From: DASXUC01 sp036505015
Lineage (GTDB): Bacteria; Sysuimicrobiota; Sysuimicrobiia; Sysuimicrobiales; Kaftiobacteriaceae
Direction of reading: 5' to 3'
Assembly: GCA_036505015.1 (NCBI GenBank)
Contig: DASXUC010000116.1
Coordinates: 5,272 to 69,271 of the forward strand
DNA: 64,000 bases
Position numbers and translations under genes: made by a program. Positions 8,330-16,256 of the stretch are shown piece after piece. The first letter of the stretch is position 1. Each line of letters begins with the position of its first letter. Under the pieces are notes generated by a model. That model worked only from the letters and a program-made list of their open reading frames with translations, was not told the origin of the DNA and searched no databases.

Positions 8330-8803
8330 ATGCAGAAGATTACACCGCATCTGTGGTTTGACAAAGAGGCACGAGAAGCGGCCGAGTTCTACACCTCCGT
8401 CTTCCCCAACTCGCGAATCAAGAGCGCGACGACGCTTCAGGACACCCCGTCGGGCACGGCGGAGGTGGTCACCATCGAGCTGTCGGGGCAAGAGTTCATC
8501 CTGCTCTCCGCCGGGCCGTTGTTCAGATTCAACGAGTCGATATCGTTTCTCGTCCGCTGCGAGACGCAGGATGAGATCGACTATTACTGGGACAAGCTGT
8601 CCGCCGATCCCAAAGCGGAACAATGCGGCTGGCTCAAAGACAAGTACGGCCTGTCATGGCAAATCGTCCCCACCGTGATGGACGAGATGCTTCGGGGCGG
8701 TGACAAGCAGAAAAGTGCGCGGGTAACCGAAGCGTTTCTGAAGATGAAGAAGCTCGACATCGCGGCGCTCAGGAGGGCGTACGAGGGGAAATCGGTTCCT
8801 TGA
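8330..8803 (+). CDS. VOC-superfamily (PhnB/glyoxalase-like) protein
   Basis: 157 aa from the ATG at 8330 (MQKITPHLWFD, the usual start of this family; an in-frame GTG lies two codons upstream). Motifs AEFYTSVFPNSRI, PLFRFNESISFLV and CGWLKDKYGLSWQIVP match the PhnB-like branch of the vicinal-oxygen-chelate fold, annotated in databases as 3-demethylubiquinone methyltransferase-like although most members have unknown substrates. It follows the SRPBCC gene by 2 bp and is translationally coupled. Its 3' end overlaps the convergent DinB gene by about 35 bp. Confidence 0.85.
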   Translation: MQKITPHLWFDKEAREAAEFYTSVFPNSRIKSATTLQDTPSGTAEVVTIELSGQEFILLSAGPLFRFNESISFLVRCETQDEIDYYWDKLSADPKAEQCGWLKDKYGLSWQIVPTVMDEMLRGGDKQKSARVTEAFLKMKKLDIAALRRAYEGKSVP

Positions 8804-9311
8804 GCCATTCCCATTTGAGGAGCGAGTAGTCGAGGCCCTGCAGCGGCGCGCCGAGGTAGCGCAGCATGACCATCACCTGTGCGCGGTGATGGACCTCGTG
8901 AAACAGGAGCTGCGTCGCGACGCCGCCGGCGGTCGTGTTGACCCCGCGCTTCCACCGCTTCGTCGTCCATCGGTCCCTGACCGGTCGATTCCAGTCGGTC
9001 TCCGTGCGCAGCGTCTGAAGGGTACGCGCGGCGAGGTCTCCCCAGGCCGCCTCCAGCGGCCCCACGCCCGTCCGGGAAAACGGCCGGAACGGCGAGCGTG
9101 CTTCCGGGGCGGGGACGCCCTGGAGCATGGACGTGTACCACCACTCCGTGTCGGCGACATGCACCAGCGTGGCACGGATCGATCCGTGGGCGAACGGAAA
9201 CCTCCGGGTGTACTCTGCCTGGGCGAGCGACCGCACGCTGTCCAAGACGCGCGCCCGCGCATCGACGAGGTACTCGTATTGCCCGGCAGGGCGGATTGCT
9301 CTACCGGGCAA
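8769..9311 (-). CDS. DinB-family four-helix protein
   Basis: About 180 aa. DinB-like metal-binding bundle: QYEYLVDARARVLD at the first helix, LVHVADTEWWY (first His) and FHEVHHRAQVMVMLRYLG (the HxxxH of the last metal helix). Members are often thiol-dependent transferases or stress proteins; the substrate is unknown. The start is uncertain: the TTG at 9311 lies within the hairpin at 9278-9312, and few other in-frame starts lie before the conserved QYEYL. It converges on the VOC gene with a short 3' overlap and lies downstream of the BNR gene on the same strand. Confidence 0.75.
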   Translation of the reverse strand: MPGRAIRPAGQYEYLVDARARVLDSVRSLAQAEYTRRFPFAHGSIRATLVHVADTEWWYTSMLQGVPAPEARSPFRPFSRTGVGPLEAAWGDLAARTLQTLRTETDWNRPVRDRWTTKRWKRGVNTTAGGVATQLLFHEVHHRAQVMVMLRYLGAPLQGLDYSLLKWEWLKEPISPRTPS

Positions 9312-9312
9312 T
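9278..9312. terminator. Hairpin between BNR and DinB genes
   Basis: Arms ATTGCCCGG (9278-9286) and CCGGGCAAT (9304-9312) with partly complementary inner bases. It directly follows the stop of the minus-strand BNR gene (9315). It lacks a T-run, so termination is only a possibility. Confidence 0.35.
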
Positions 9313-9314
9313 GC

Positions 9315-10760
9315 TCACCGTCTCCGGCAACCCGGTGATCCGGTCTGACCCACAGGCTGCGGGGAAGGGGCCGGCGGCCCGGCCGCCGTTCCCTGAGGAG
9401 GGCACCACGATGTCGGAACGGAGGGATTGGGCGCGCCGTCCGCCCAGCCCGAGCCGCGCTCACCCGCCATCGGGGCGGCCGCGAAGCCGGAGCCGGGTGC
9501 CGTCGCGAGGAGGATCTCATAGTTTCCCGGAGTGTTATCCGACCACACCGCGAAGACATCGTGCCCGACCGCGAGCAACTGCAGGCCGCTGGATTCCCCA
9601 CTGTTCGACGAGAGGTTCACGGCCGGGTTGTACGAAAGCCCGGTGTCTATTGAACGGCGGTAGTAGACATCTTGGGTGGGGTAACTCCCGCCCTGCCAGC
9701 CCACGTGGACTCTCGTCCCCCCGATGGCCACGACTTGATAGGCGATGTCATAGGGCGCGCCGCTGGACAGCGTTTGCGCACTTCCCCAGGTCACGCCGGC
9801 ATTGCCCGATCGTCTCATCAGCATAGCTGGACTCCCCTGGTCGGCCCAGGCAACCCACAGGATCGTTCCGGAAGCGACGATCCTTGGGTAGTAGGAATAC
9901 GTCGACGGATTGTTGGAGAGGTTGGCCGCCGCTCCAAACGTTGCCCCGCCGTCTGCCGACATCTTCAAGAAGGTATCCGTGGTGCTGCCGACCGCTTCGC
10001 GGTACACCATAAAGACATGCGGGCCTCCGACCGCCACGTCGGGCTCGTCGCTGGTGGCGGCACTCGCGGAGACGTTGACCGTCGGCCCGAACGTTGCACC
10101 GCCGTCGGCGGAGTGGCGCAGGTAGACCTCGCCGCCGTAGAAATCTTCCCACCAGATGTAGACGTGGGGACCGAAGGCCAGCACTCCGTGATACGTGGGG
10201 CCTCCCCCGGCGAGGGTTTGCACCGGGGCAAAGGTTTCCCCGCCGTTGGCGGAACGGCGGAAGTACACACTGGCATAGTCGCTCCAGACGACATAGACGT
10301 TGCTCCCGCCGCTGGAGGCGACTTTGGGCTGCGTAAACCGACTCCCCGTCCACAGCGGGACCACGGCATTAAAACTCGCCCCGGCGTTGACCGATCGGCG
10401 GTACGTGATCGTGCCGCTGCAGCAGTCCTCCTTCGACCAGACCACGTGGACGTACCGTCCGACGAACGTCCAGTCGTACGAGTTAGCCTCGTAACTCGGA
10501 GCGTTGCTGGAAAGTGGGATCGCCGGTTGCCAGGTCCCGCCGCCGTCCGCCGAGCGCCGGAAGTAGACCTCCGCGTATGGCCCCGGGGTCCACTCCTTCC
10601 ACAGGATCATCAGGTTCGGCCCGCCCATCCCAATCGAGGGGGTGGTCGACATCGCGGGAGTGTTCGAGATGTTCGTGGTGGCCGGCACGGCGACGGTCGG
10701 CGCCGCGCCCACCGAGACGATCAGCAACAGGACTGTGAACGCCATCAGGAATCTTCCCAT
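9315..10760 (-). CDS. Secreted BNR/sialidase-like repeat protein
   Basis: 481 aa from the ATG at 10760 (MGRFLMAFTVLLLIVSVG), chosen because it gives a proper signal peptide; the longer frame to 10901 has an unlikely polar N-terminus. The mature part is a series of BNR-type units with SxDGGxTW/TF Asp-box cores: RRSADGGGTW, RRSANGGETF, RHSADGGATF, KMSADGGATF, RRSGNAGVTW. Such repeats build beta-propellers. True sialidases also need an Arg triad and Tyr/Glu, which I cannot confirm, so this may be only a propeller scaffold. The tail is Pro/Ser-rich. Exported, divergent from the second arsR gene. Confidence 0.75.
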   Translation of the reverse strand: MGRFLMAFTVLLLIVSVGAAPTVAVPATTNISNTPAMSTTPSIGMGGPNLMILWKEWTPGPYAEVYFRRSADGGGTWQPAIPLSSNAPSYEANSYDWTFVGRYVHVVWSKEDCCSGTITYRRSVNAGASFNAVVPLWTGSRFTQPKVASSGGSNVYVVWSDYASVYFRRSANGGETFAPVQTLAGGGPTYHGVLAFGPHVYIWWEDFYGGEVYLRHSADGGATFGPTVNVSASAATSDEPDVAVGGPHVFMVYREAVGSTTDTFLKMSADGGATFGAAANLSNNPSTYSYYPRIVASGTILWVAWADQGSPAMLMRRSGNAGVTWGSAQTLSSGAPYDIAYQVVAIGGTRVHVGWQGGSYPTQDVYYRRSIDTGLSYNPAVNLSSNSGESSGLQLLAVGHDVFAVWSDNTPGNYEILLATAPGSGFAAAPMAGERGSGWADGAPNPSVPTSWCPPQGTAAGPPAPSPQPVGQTGSPGCRRR

Positions 10761-10877
10761 GGGGACACACCGCCTGACGATGGTTGTTGCAGAGCGTATT
10801 GGCACCAGCGAGACCGCACTCCTGCCGTCGAGTGGCTTGGGGCGCCTGTCGCTTGCACCGGCCGCGCCGCGGTATGC

Positions 10878-10906
10878 TATCATATATGTGTGATGCAGCA
10901 TATGTC
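10878..10906 (+). promoter_or_regulatory. Candidate operator/promoter of second arsR
   Basis: AT-rich island in GC-rich DNA just before the arsR start, with CATATATG (10881-10888) and a related GCATATG downstream (10898-10904). A weak TTGCAC and TATCAT pair overlaps it. An ArsR-type operator is inferred. Confidence 0.35.
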
Positions 10907-11297
10907 TTCCCAGCCCGGGCCGTCGCTGGACCGTGTCTTCCAGGTGCTCGGCGATTCAACGCGCCTGCGCATCGCCGCCCTGCTGGCGTCCGCCAGGCAG
11001 GGCGCTTGCGTGTGCGAGCTCACCGACGCGCTGGCGGAGCGCCAGTACAACATCTCGCGCCATCTGAAGACACTGCGTGCAGCGGGGCTCGTCGCCCCGG
11101 CCCGCGATGGGCGCTGGGTGTACTACCGGCTGGCCGGACCGGACGGCCCTGCCGGCCGGCGCCTCAAAGCCCTGCTCCGCACACTGACGCGGAGTGCTGA
11201 ACTCACGCATGACCGCGAGCGGTTCACCAGACGGCTGGCGCTGCGCAGGCACGGCCGGTGCTGTGTGTGGACGGCCGCCGATCGCGGTGTGGCCTGA
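10893..11297 (+). CDS. ArsR/SmtB-family metalloregulator
   Basis: 134 aa from the ATG at 10893 (an alternative ATG lies at 10902); the long open frame upstream of it is antisense to the BNR gene and is not used. Winged helix: LDRVFQVLGDSTRLRIAALL, then ACVCELTDALAERQYNISRHLKTLRAAGLV. The CVCEL motif is the classical ArsR As(III)/metal-binding site on the recognition helix. C-terminal HGRCC may add thiol ligands. It is followed after 1 bp by a small membrane gene, so an efflux-type operon is expected, yet the partner looks truncated. Confidence 0.85.
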   Translation: MQHMSSQPGPSLDRVFQVLGDSTRLRIAALLASARQGACVCELTDALAERQYNISRHLKTLRAAGLVAPARDGRWVYYRLAGPDGPAGRRLKALLRTLTRSAELTHDRERFTRRLALRRHGRCCVWTAADRGVA

Positions 11298-11298
11298 G

Positions 11299-11529
11299 AT
11301 GCCGGTCCTCCTCGCGCTCGGCCGTATCCTCCAGGAGTTCGCCATCCTCGCCATCCGTGTGCTGCCATACTTCCTCATCGGTGCCGCCACCGCGGCCGCG
11401 CTGAAAGTGTACGGCACGTCCCGCTGCAACGGCATCATCGGCCGCCGCGCCACGATGCTGTATGCCGCCGCCTGGTTCGTCTTCGCGATCGGCGCGGGGA
11501 TGATCTTCGGCGCACTGCTCCACGTGTAG
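11299..11529 (+). CDS. Small two-helix membrane protein, permease-fragment-like
   Basis: 76 aa from the ATG at 11299, immediately after arsR. Two hydrophobic segments: residues about 5-32 (LQEFAILAIRVLPYFLIGAA) and about 50-74 (LYAAAWFVFAIGAGMIFGAL). The first segment resembles the N-terminal helix of ArsP/SO_0444-type permeases; the conserved cysteine motif and most helices of that family are absent. It could be an internally deleted permease or an independent small membrane protein. Confidence 0.55.
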   Translation: MPVLLALGRILQEFAILAIRVLPYFLIGAATAAALKVYGTSRCNGIIGRRATMLYAAAWFVFAIGAGMIFGALLHV

Positions 11530-11573
11530 GGAGAAGCCACATTCGCTGTCGATCGTCTGGGGAGGTACGTTTC

Positions 11574-11819
11574 ATGGAAGAAGATCAGGCTGTGTTCAAC
11601 CAGATCAACAAACTCGCCCGCGAAGAACACGATATCTGGACCAGGGAATCCCGCGGGGAAGCCAGCGACGCCGACCGCGATCGGTTGGCTCGGATCGGTG
11701 TGACACTGGACCAGTGCTGGGATCTGTTGCACCAGCGTCAGGCCCTCCGCGCAGCCGGCCGCGATCCGCGCGACGCCAAGATCCGGGACGAGAAGACAGT
11801 CGAAGGCTATGAAGGCTGA
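11574..11819 (+). CDS. DUF2630 family protein
   Basis: 81 aa. IxxLxxEEHxI at the start (INKLAREEHDIW), then LDQCWDLLHQRQALRAAGRDPRDAKIR and a final VEGYEG match DUF2630, a short, charged helical-hairpin family of unknown function. A GGGGAGG ribosome-binding site lies about 8 bp upstream. It sits alone between the ArsR pair and the phosphatase gene. Confidence 0.85.
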   Translation: MEEDQAVFNQINKLAREEHDIWTRESRGEASDADRDRLARIGVTLDQCWDLLHQRQALRAAGRDPRDAKIRDEKTVEGYEG

Positions 11820-11893
11820 CTCCACCGGCACACCCGCCTCGACAGGAAAGGCTTCCGCGGCAGGAAACTACGTCAATACAGGCACACACGGCG

Positions 11894-13930
11894 ATGGCAC
11901 ACACGCACCGGTGGCTCAGCGGGGGACGGCGGGTCCCCGTCATGCTGCTCCTGGCCGCGATCTACTTCCTGGCCGCCAAGCTTGGGCTCCGGCTGGCATT
12001 TGTCCACGTCAGCGCGTCGGCGGTCTGGCCGCCGACCGGTATTGCCCTGGCGGTGCTGCTGCTGCTCGGGTCTGAGGTGTGGCCGGGGATCTTTCTCGGC
12101 GCGTTCGTGGCGAACCTCACCACCGCCGGCACGATCTGGACCTCCCTGGGCATCGCCACCGGGAACACCCTGGAAGCGGTGCTCGGCGCCCTCCTGGTCA
12201 CGCGGTATGCCGGCGGCGGCCGCGTGTTTGATCGCGCCGCGGGGATCTTCATGTTTACCGCGCTGGCGGCCGTGCTCAGCACCATCGTCAGCGCGACGAT
12301 CGGGGTCAGTTCGCTGAGTTTTGGCGGGTTCGCCCGCTGGGAGCAGTTCGCCCCGATCTGGTTGACCTGGTGGTTGGGAGACGCCACCGGCGCGCTGGTC
12401 GTGACGCCCCTCGTGGTTCTCTGGGCGCGCGGTCCATGGCCGTCCCTGCGCGTCGAGGGCATCGTCGAGCGGGTGCTCGTGCTGGCGGCCACCCTGGCCG
12501 TGGGCGGGATTGTCTTCGCCGGCGCGTTTCCGTTCGAGTTCCTGACGGTCCCGCTGCTGGTCTGGGTCGCGTTTCGCCTCGGCCCGCGCGAGACCGCGAC
12601 CGTGATCGCGCTGCTCTCGGTGATCGCCGTGTGGGGAACGCTGCACGGCCGCGGGCCGTTCGTGGGACCCACGCCGAACGACTCGCTCCTGCTGCTGCAG
12701 GCCTTCATGGCGATGACGGTGCTGATCAGCCTTCCACTCGCGGCCGTTGTGGCGGAACGGCAGGAAACGATGACGTCGGAGGTCCGCCGCCGCCGCCGGC
12801 TGCAACAGGAGCTGGAGGTGGAGCAGGGTATCTCGGGCACCCTGCAGCGCAGCCTGCTGCCTGCCCAGCTCCCCCAAATCCCGGGGGTGCAGGTGGCGGC
12901 GCACTATGTCTCCGCCATGCCTGAGGCCGTGGGCGGAGACTGGTACGATGTGCTGCCGCTGCCGGACGGTGACATCGGACTCGTCATCGGCGACGTGGCG
13001 GGCAAGGGTGTCGCGGCCGCGGCGATTACGGCAAAGCTCCGCCACGGGCTGCGGGCCTATGCTCTGGAAGGCCACGCTCCCGCCGAGACGATGTCCCGTG
13101 TGAATGAGCTGCTGGAACGCGGGGAGATGGCGACGCTGCTGTATCTCGTCCTCGACCCGTTGACCTCCTCGCTGCGGTATGTGTGCGCCGGCCACCCGCC
13201 GGCCCTGCTGATCGATGCCACCGGCGGACCCCGATTCCTGGAAGGGTCGGGCCTGCCCGTGGGTACCCGCGATCATGCCGCCTATGCCGAGCGGACGACC
13301 GCGTTGACGCCGGGGTCCACGCTCGTCCTCTACACCGACGGCCTCGTCGAAGGTCGTGCGGTTGACATCGAGCGCGGCCTGGCCAGGCTGCAGCTCGTCG
13401 CCGGCACCATCAATGGGGATATCGAGAATCTGCCGCGGCGCCTGGCCGGTGCGATGCTGTCGGACCACGCCCCGCAGGACGACGTGGCGATCCTCGTGCT
13501 GCGGCTGACGGCGCTGGACCCCCATCGGCTGGTGCTCCGGCTTCCGGCGCTGCCTGGATCACTCCCACAGGTCAGGCACGCACTGCGGCGGTGGCTGCTG
13601 GCCGCCGGGGCCGATCCCGCCGTGTTGTTTGACCTCACCGTGGCCGTCGGCGAAGCCTGCACCAACGCGATCGAGCATGCCTACGGACCGTCCGATGCGA
13701 CCATCGAAGTGGAAGCCACGGAGCACGATGGGCGCCTGACCGTGGCCGTGCGCGACCGGGGGACGTGGCGTTTCGGAGGCCGCGCACAAGGCCGCTCTGA
13801 GGGGCGGGCGCCGGGAGGGCGCGGCCTGCAGGTGATGCGGGGGCTGATGGACTCGGTGGAGGTCACGCGGGACGTGGCGGGGAGTACGGTGACGCTCGCG
13901 TGTCGCCTGCGCCAGCCGGTGAGGCCATGA
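11894..13930 (+). CDS. MASE1 - PP2C (SpoIIE/RsbU) - HATPase partner-switching protein
   Basis: 678 aa, three modules. Residues about 15-285 form the MASE1 membrane sensor with about eight helices (ASAVWPPTGIAL is typical). Residues about 305-535 are a SpoIIE-type PP2C phosphatase: EAVGGDWYD at 344-352, GDVAGKG at 366-372, TDGLVE at 481-486 and APQDDVA at 526-532 give the metal-binding acids. Residues about 545-670 are a GHKL/RsbW-like ATPase (EACTNAIEH N-box at 587-595, GRGLQVMRGL G-box). It therefore joins phosphatase and anti-sigma kinase activities that RsbU and RsbW carry separately. The 4-bp overlap with the STAS gene (ATGA) points to that protein as its substrate. Confidence 0.9.
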   Translation: MAHTHRWLSGGRRVPVMLLLAAIYFLAAKLGLRLAFVHVSASAVWPPTGIALAVLLLLGSEVWPGIFLGAFVANLTTAGTIWTSLGIATGNTLEAVLGALLVTRYAGGGRVFDRAAGIFMFTALAAVLSTIVSATIGVSSLSFGGFARWEQFAPIWLTWWLGDATGALVVTPLVVLWARGPWPSLRVEGIVERVLVLAATLAVGGIVFAGAFPFEFLTVPLLVWVAFRLGPRETATVIALLSVIAVWGTLHGRGPFVGPTPNDSLLLLQAFMAMTVLISLPLAAVVAERQETMTSEVRRRRRLQQELEVEQGISGTLQRSLLPAQLPQIPGVQVAAHYVSAMPEAVGGDWYDVLPLPDGDIGLVIGDVAGKGVAAAAITAKLRHGLRAYALEGHAPAETMSRVNELLERGEMATLLYLVLDPLTSSLRYVCAGHPPALLIDATGGPRFLEGSGLPVGTRDHAAYAERTTALTPGSTLVLYTDGLVEGRAVDIERGLARLQLVAGTINGDIENLPRRLAGAMLSDHAPQDDVAILVLRLTALDPHRLVLRLPALPGSLPQVRHALRRWLLAAGADPAVLFDLTVAVGEACTNAIEHAYGPSDATIEVEATEHDGRLTVAVRDRGTWRFGGRAQGRSEGRAPGGRGLQVMRGLMDSVEVTRDVAGSTVTLACRLRQPVRP

Positions 13931-14307
13931 CGCCGCGGGCGCGGGTTGCGGTGGTGTCCCACTCCGACTACGTGGTGGCGACGGTGAGCGGCGAGATTGA
14001 TTTGACCAACGCCGGCCGCATCGGCGTCGAGCTCCACGCGGCGATTCCGAATGCCGTGCACGCCCTCGTCCTGGACCTCTCCCAGACCGAGTACATCGAC
14101 AGCCGCGGCGTGCAGTTGATCCTGGACACCGCCGAGCGGCTGGCCACCCGCCAGCAGAAGCTGCATCTCGTCGTCCCCGGCGGGTCGCCCCTGTGGCGGC
14201 TGTTCGGGATCGTGTCGATGGCCGAGGTTGCCAGCATCGACCGCACGGTTGACGATGCCGTGGAACGTGTCCGCGCGGCGCGTTCCGGCCGACCGCAGGA
14301 TGGATAG
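13927..14307 (+). CDS. STAS-domain anti-sigma factor antagonist (RsbV/SpoIIAA-like)
   Basis: 126 aa from the ATG at 13927, overlapping the stop of the phosphatase/kinase gene. STAS fold: VVATVSGEIDLTNA at the start of the domain, then LVLDLSQTEYIDSRGVQLIL. The Ser of DSRGV is the position phosphorylated by RsbW-type kinases and restored by PP2C phosphatases. It should switch a sigma factor or other partner on or off under control of the upstream protein; no cognate sigma gene is adjacent. Confidence 0.9.
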   Translation: MTPRARVAVVSHSDYVVATVSGEIDLTNAGRIGVELHAAIPNAVHALVLDLSQTEYIDSRGVQLILDTAERLATRQQKLHLVVPGGSPLWRLFGIVSMAEVASIDRTVDDAVERVRAARSGRPQDG

Positions 14308-14339
14308 GTGCTGGCACAGGATGTGATTGGAGGCGAGAG

Positions 14340-14942
14340 ATGTTCCTCAGCGCTCGTATCCTGATGCTGTTCGCGGCGCTGTGCGCCGTCGCACTGCTCA
14401 CCGCCGGCCCCACCGCCACGCTGGCGGCGCCGCGCGCGGTCATGCCTCCCGCCCCGACGTGCACGGCGAGCCCGCCGGCGACGCCGGCGCAAACCGAAGG
14501 GCCATACTACAAGGCCAATTCGCCGGAACGGAGCTCGCTGATTGAACCGGGGATGCCCGGCACGAAGATCATCGTCACCGGCTACGTCCTGGGCAGGGAC
14601 TGCAAACCGATCGCCGGCGCACGGTTGGACTTTTGGCAGGCCGATGCGCAGGGGACCTATGACAACGCCGGCTACCGCCTGCGGGGGCATCAGTCAACCA
14701 ATGCCGCGGGGATCTACTCCCTCGAGACGATCCTCCCCGGGCTGTATCCCGGCCGCACGCGACACATCCATGTGAAGGTGCAGCCGCCCGGCGGGCCGGT
14801 GCTGACCACGCAGTTATACTTCCCGGGCGAATCCCACAATCAGACTGACGGGATCTTCAACCGGGCGCTGCTCGTCGACATGAAGGAGACGCGGGCCGGA
14901 AAGGTGGCGTTCTTTACCTTCGTCATGGCGATCCAGCGATAG
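14340..14942 (+). CDS. Secreted intradiol ring-cleavage dioxygenase-like protein
   Basis: 200 aa with a signal peptide (about 1-29). Intradiol dioxygenase fold: QTEGPYY (first Tyr ligand), GARLDFWQADAQGTYDNAGYRLRG (second Tyr) and RTRHIHVKV (two His ligands), giving the Tyr2-His2 iron site. The core DFWQAD is also conserved. Classical members cleave catechols between the hydroxyls; secreted single-domain relatives are known but their substrates mostly are not. The next gene (P450) starts on the base after its stop codon, so the two are one transcription unit. Confidence 0.85.
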   Translation: MFLSARILMLFAALCAVALLTAGPTATLAAPRAVMPPAPTCTASPPATPAQTEGPYYKANSPERSSLIEPGMPGTKIIVTGYVLGRDCKPIAGARLDFWQADAQGTYDNAGYRLRGHQSTNAAGIYSLETILPGLYPGRTRHIHVKVQPPGGPVLTTQLYFPGESHNQTDGIFNRALLVDMKETRAGKVAFFTFVMAIQR

Positions 14943-16181
14943 ATGCCGCTCCCGCTACCGGAATACCACCTCGACATCAACGCCCCGGAGTTCGTGTTCG
15001 ATCCCTACCCGGCGCTGGCGGATCTGCGCGAGCGGCGCCCGGTTTTCTACGACCCGGTGTGGCACAAGGTCTTCTTTACGCGGTACGACGATATCGCCGC
15101 GCTGCTGCGGGACCGGCGGCTGGGCCGGTCCATCCTGCACGTCCTCTCCCGCGACGAGTTGGGGTGGCCGCCGCCGAACCCGTTCCTCCGCGACTTCGAC
15201 GCGTTCCAGAGCCACCACATGCTCGACAACGAACCGCCCAAGCACACCCGGTTGAAAGGGCTGATGCTGAGGGCCTTCACGTCGTCGCGCGTCGAAGGGC
15301 TGCGGGGGAAGATCCAGCGGATCGTCGATGGACTCATCGATCAGATCGAGGACCGGGGCGAGATGGACCTCCTCGCCGATCTGGCCGAGCCGATCCCGGT
15401 CGCCGTGATCGCCGAGTTGCTGGGCGTGCCCGTCCCCGACCGGCACCGACTACGTCCCTGGTCGGCGGCGATCGTCAAAGTGTATGAATTAGGATTCACC
15501 GACGATCAGGCCCGCGCCGCCAACCAGGCGGTCGTAGAGTTCTCCGAGTACATCAGGGTCCTGGCTGCCCGTCGTCGCGCAGAGCCGGAGGACGATCTCA
15601 TCTCGGCCCTCGTCCGGGTGGAAGAGCAGGGGGAGATGCTGACCGAAGACGAGCTGGTGGCCAACTGCATCCTGCTGCTCAACGCCGGCCATGAAGCCAG
15701 CGTGAACGGCATGACGTTGGGGATGCTGTCGCTGCACTATCATCCCGGGGAGCGGTTCCGCGCCGTCGATGCCGCCCGGGGCGGGGACGCGAAGTTCTTC
15801 GGCCCGGCGGTGGAGGAGCTGCTGCGGTTTGATTCTCCGCTGCCGATGTTCGAACGGTGGGTGCTGCAGGATCTGGAATTCAACGGCATCCGGCTGCGAG
15901 CCGGGATGGAAGTCGCCCTGGTCTACGCATCAGGGAACCGGGATCCGCGACGGTTCCCCGATCCGGACCGGCTCGACCTGACCCGATCTGACAACCCGCA
16001 CCTGACCTTCGGGCTGGGGATGCACTACTGCATCGGCGCCCCGCTGGCGCGGGTGGAACTCCAGACGGCCCTGCAAACCGTGCTGCAACGCCTGCCCCGG
16101 ATCCATCTCACGCGGGAACCGGTGGAATACACCGGCGGCTTCGTGATCCGGGGCCACAAGGCGATGCCCGTCGCGTTCTGA
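14943..16181 (+). CDS. Cytochrome P450
   Basis: 412 aa, soluble bacterial type. Heme loop FGLGMHYCIGAPLAR with Cys363 as thiolate ligand; I-helix NAGHEASVNG (the usual Thr of AGxET is Ser here); K-helix ExxR as EELLRFDSP. The first coding ATG follows the dioxygenase stop directly. It is a monooxygenase needing external redox partners, none of which is encoded nearby. The context (dioxygenase, amine oxidase, ABC exporter) suggests modification or breakdown of a small aromatic or amine compound, but the substrate cannot be read from sequence. Confidence 0.92.
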   Translation: MPLPLPEYHLDINAPEFVFDPYPALADLRERRPVFYDPVWHKVFFTRYDDIAALLRDRRLGRSILHVLSRDELGWPPPNPFLRDFDAFQSHHMLDNEPPKHTRLKGLMLRAFTSSRVEGLRGKIQRIVDGLIDQIEDRGEMDLLADLAEPIPVAVIAELLGVPVPDRHRLRPWSAAIVKVYELGFTDDQARAANQAVVEFSEYIRVLAARRRAEPEDDLISALVRVEEQGEMLTEDELVANCILLLNAGHEASVNGMTLGMLSLHYHPGERFRAVDAARGGDAKFFGPAVEELLRFDSPLPMFERWVLQDLEFNGIRLRAGMEVALVYASGNRDPRRFPDPDRLDLTRSDNPHLTFGLGMHYCIGAPLARVELQTALQTVLQRLPRIHLTREPVEYTGGFVIRGHKAMPVAF

Positions 16182-16256
16182 CCCCGGCGTGCCGGCAGGA
16201 GATGATGTGCCCCTCCAGAATCCGACGGCAGTTTTCATCCTGCGCGGGAGGTTCCC

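Noticed and set aside
9672..11297. A 541-codon plus-strand open frame
   Set aside because: Only the last 134 codons (arsR) are real. The rest is antisense to the BNR gene and is open because of high GC.
11873..13525. A 550-codon minus-strand open frame
   Set aside because: Antisense to the MASE1-PP2C gene; Arg/His/Gln-rich with no domain.
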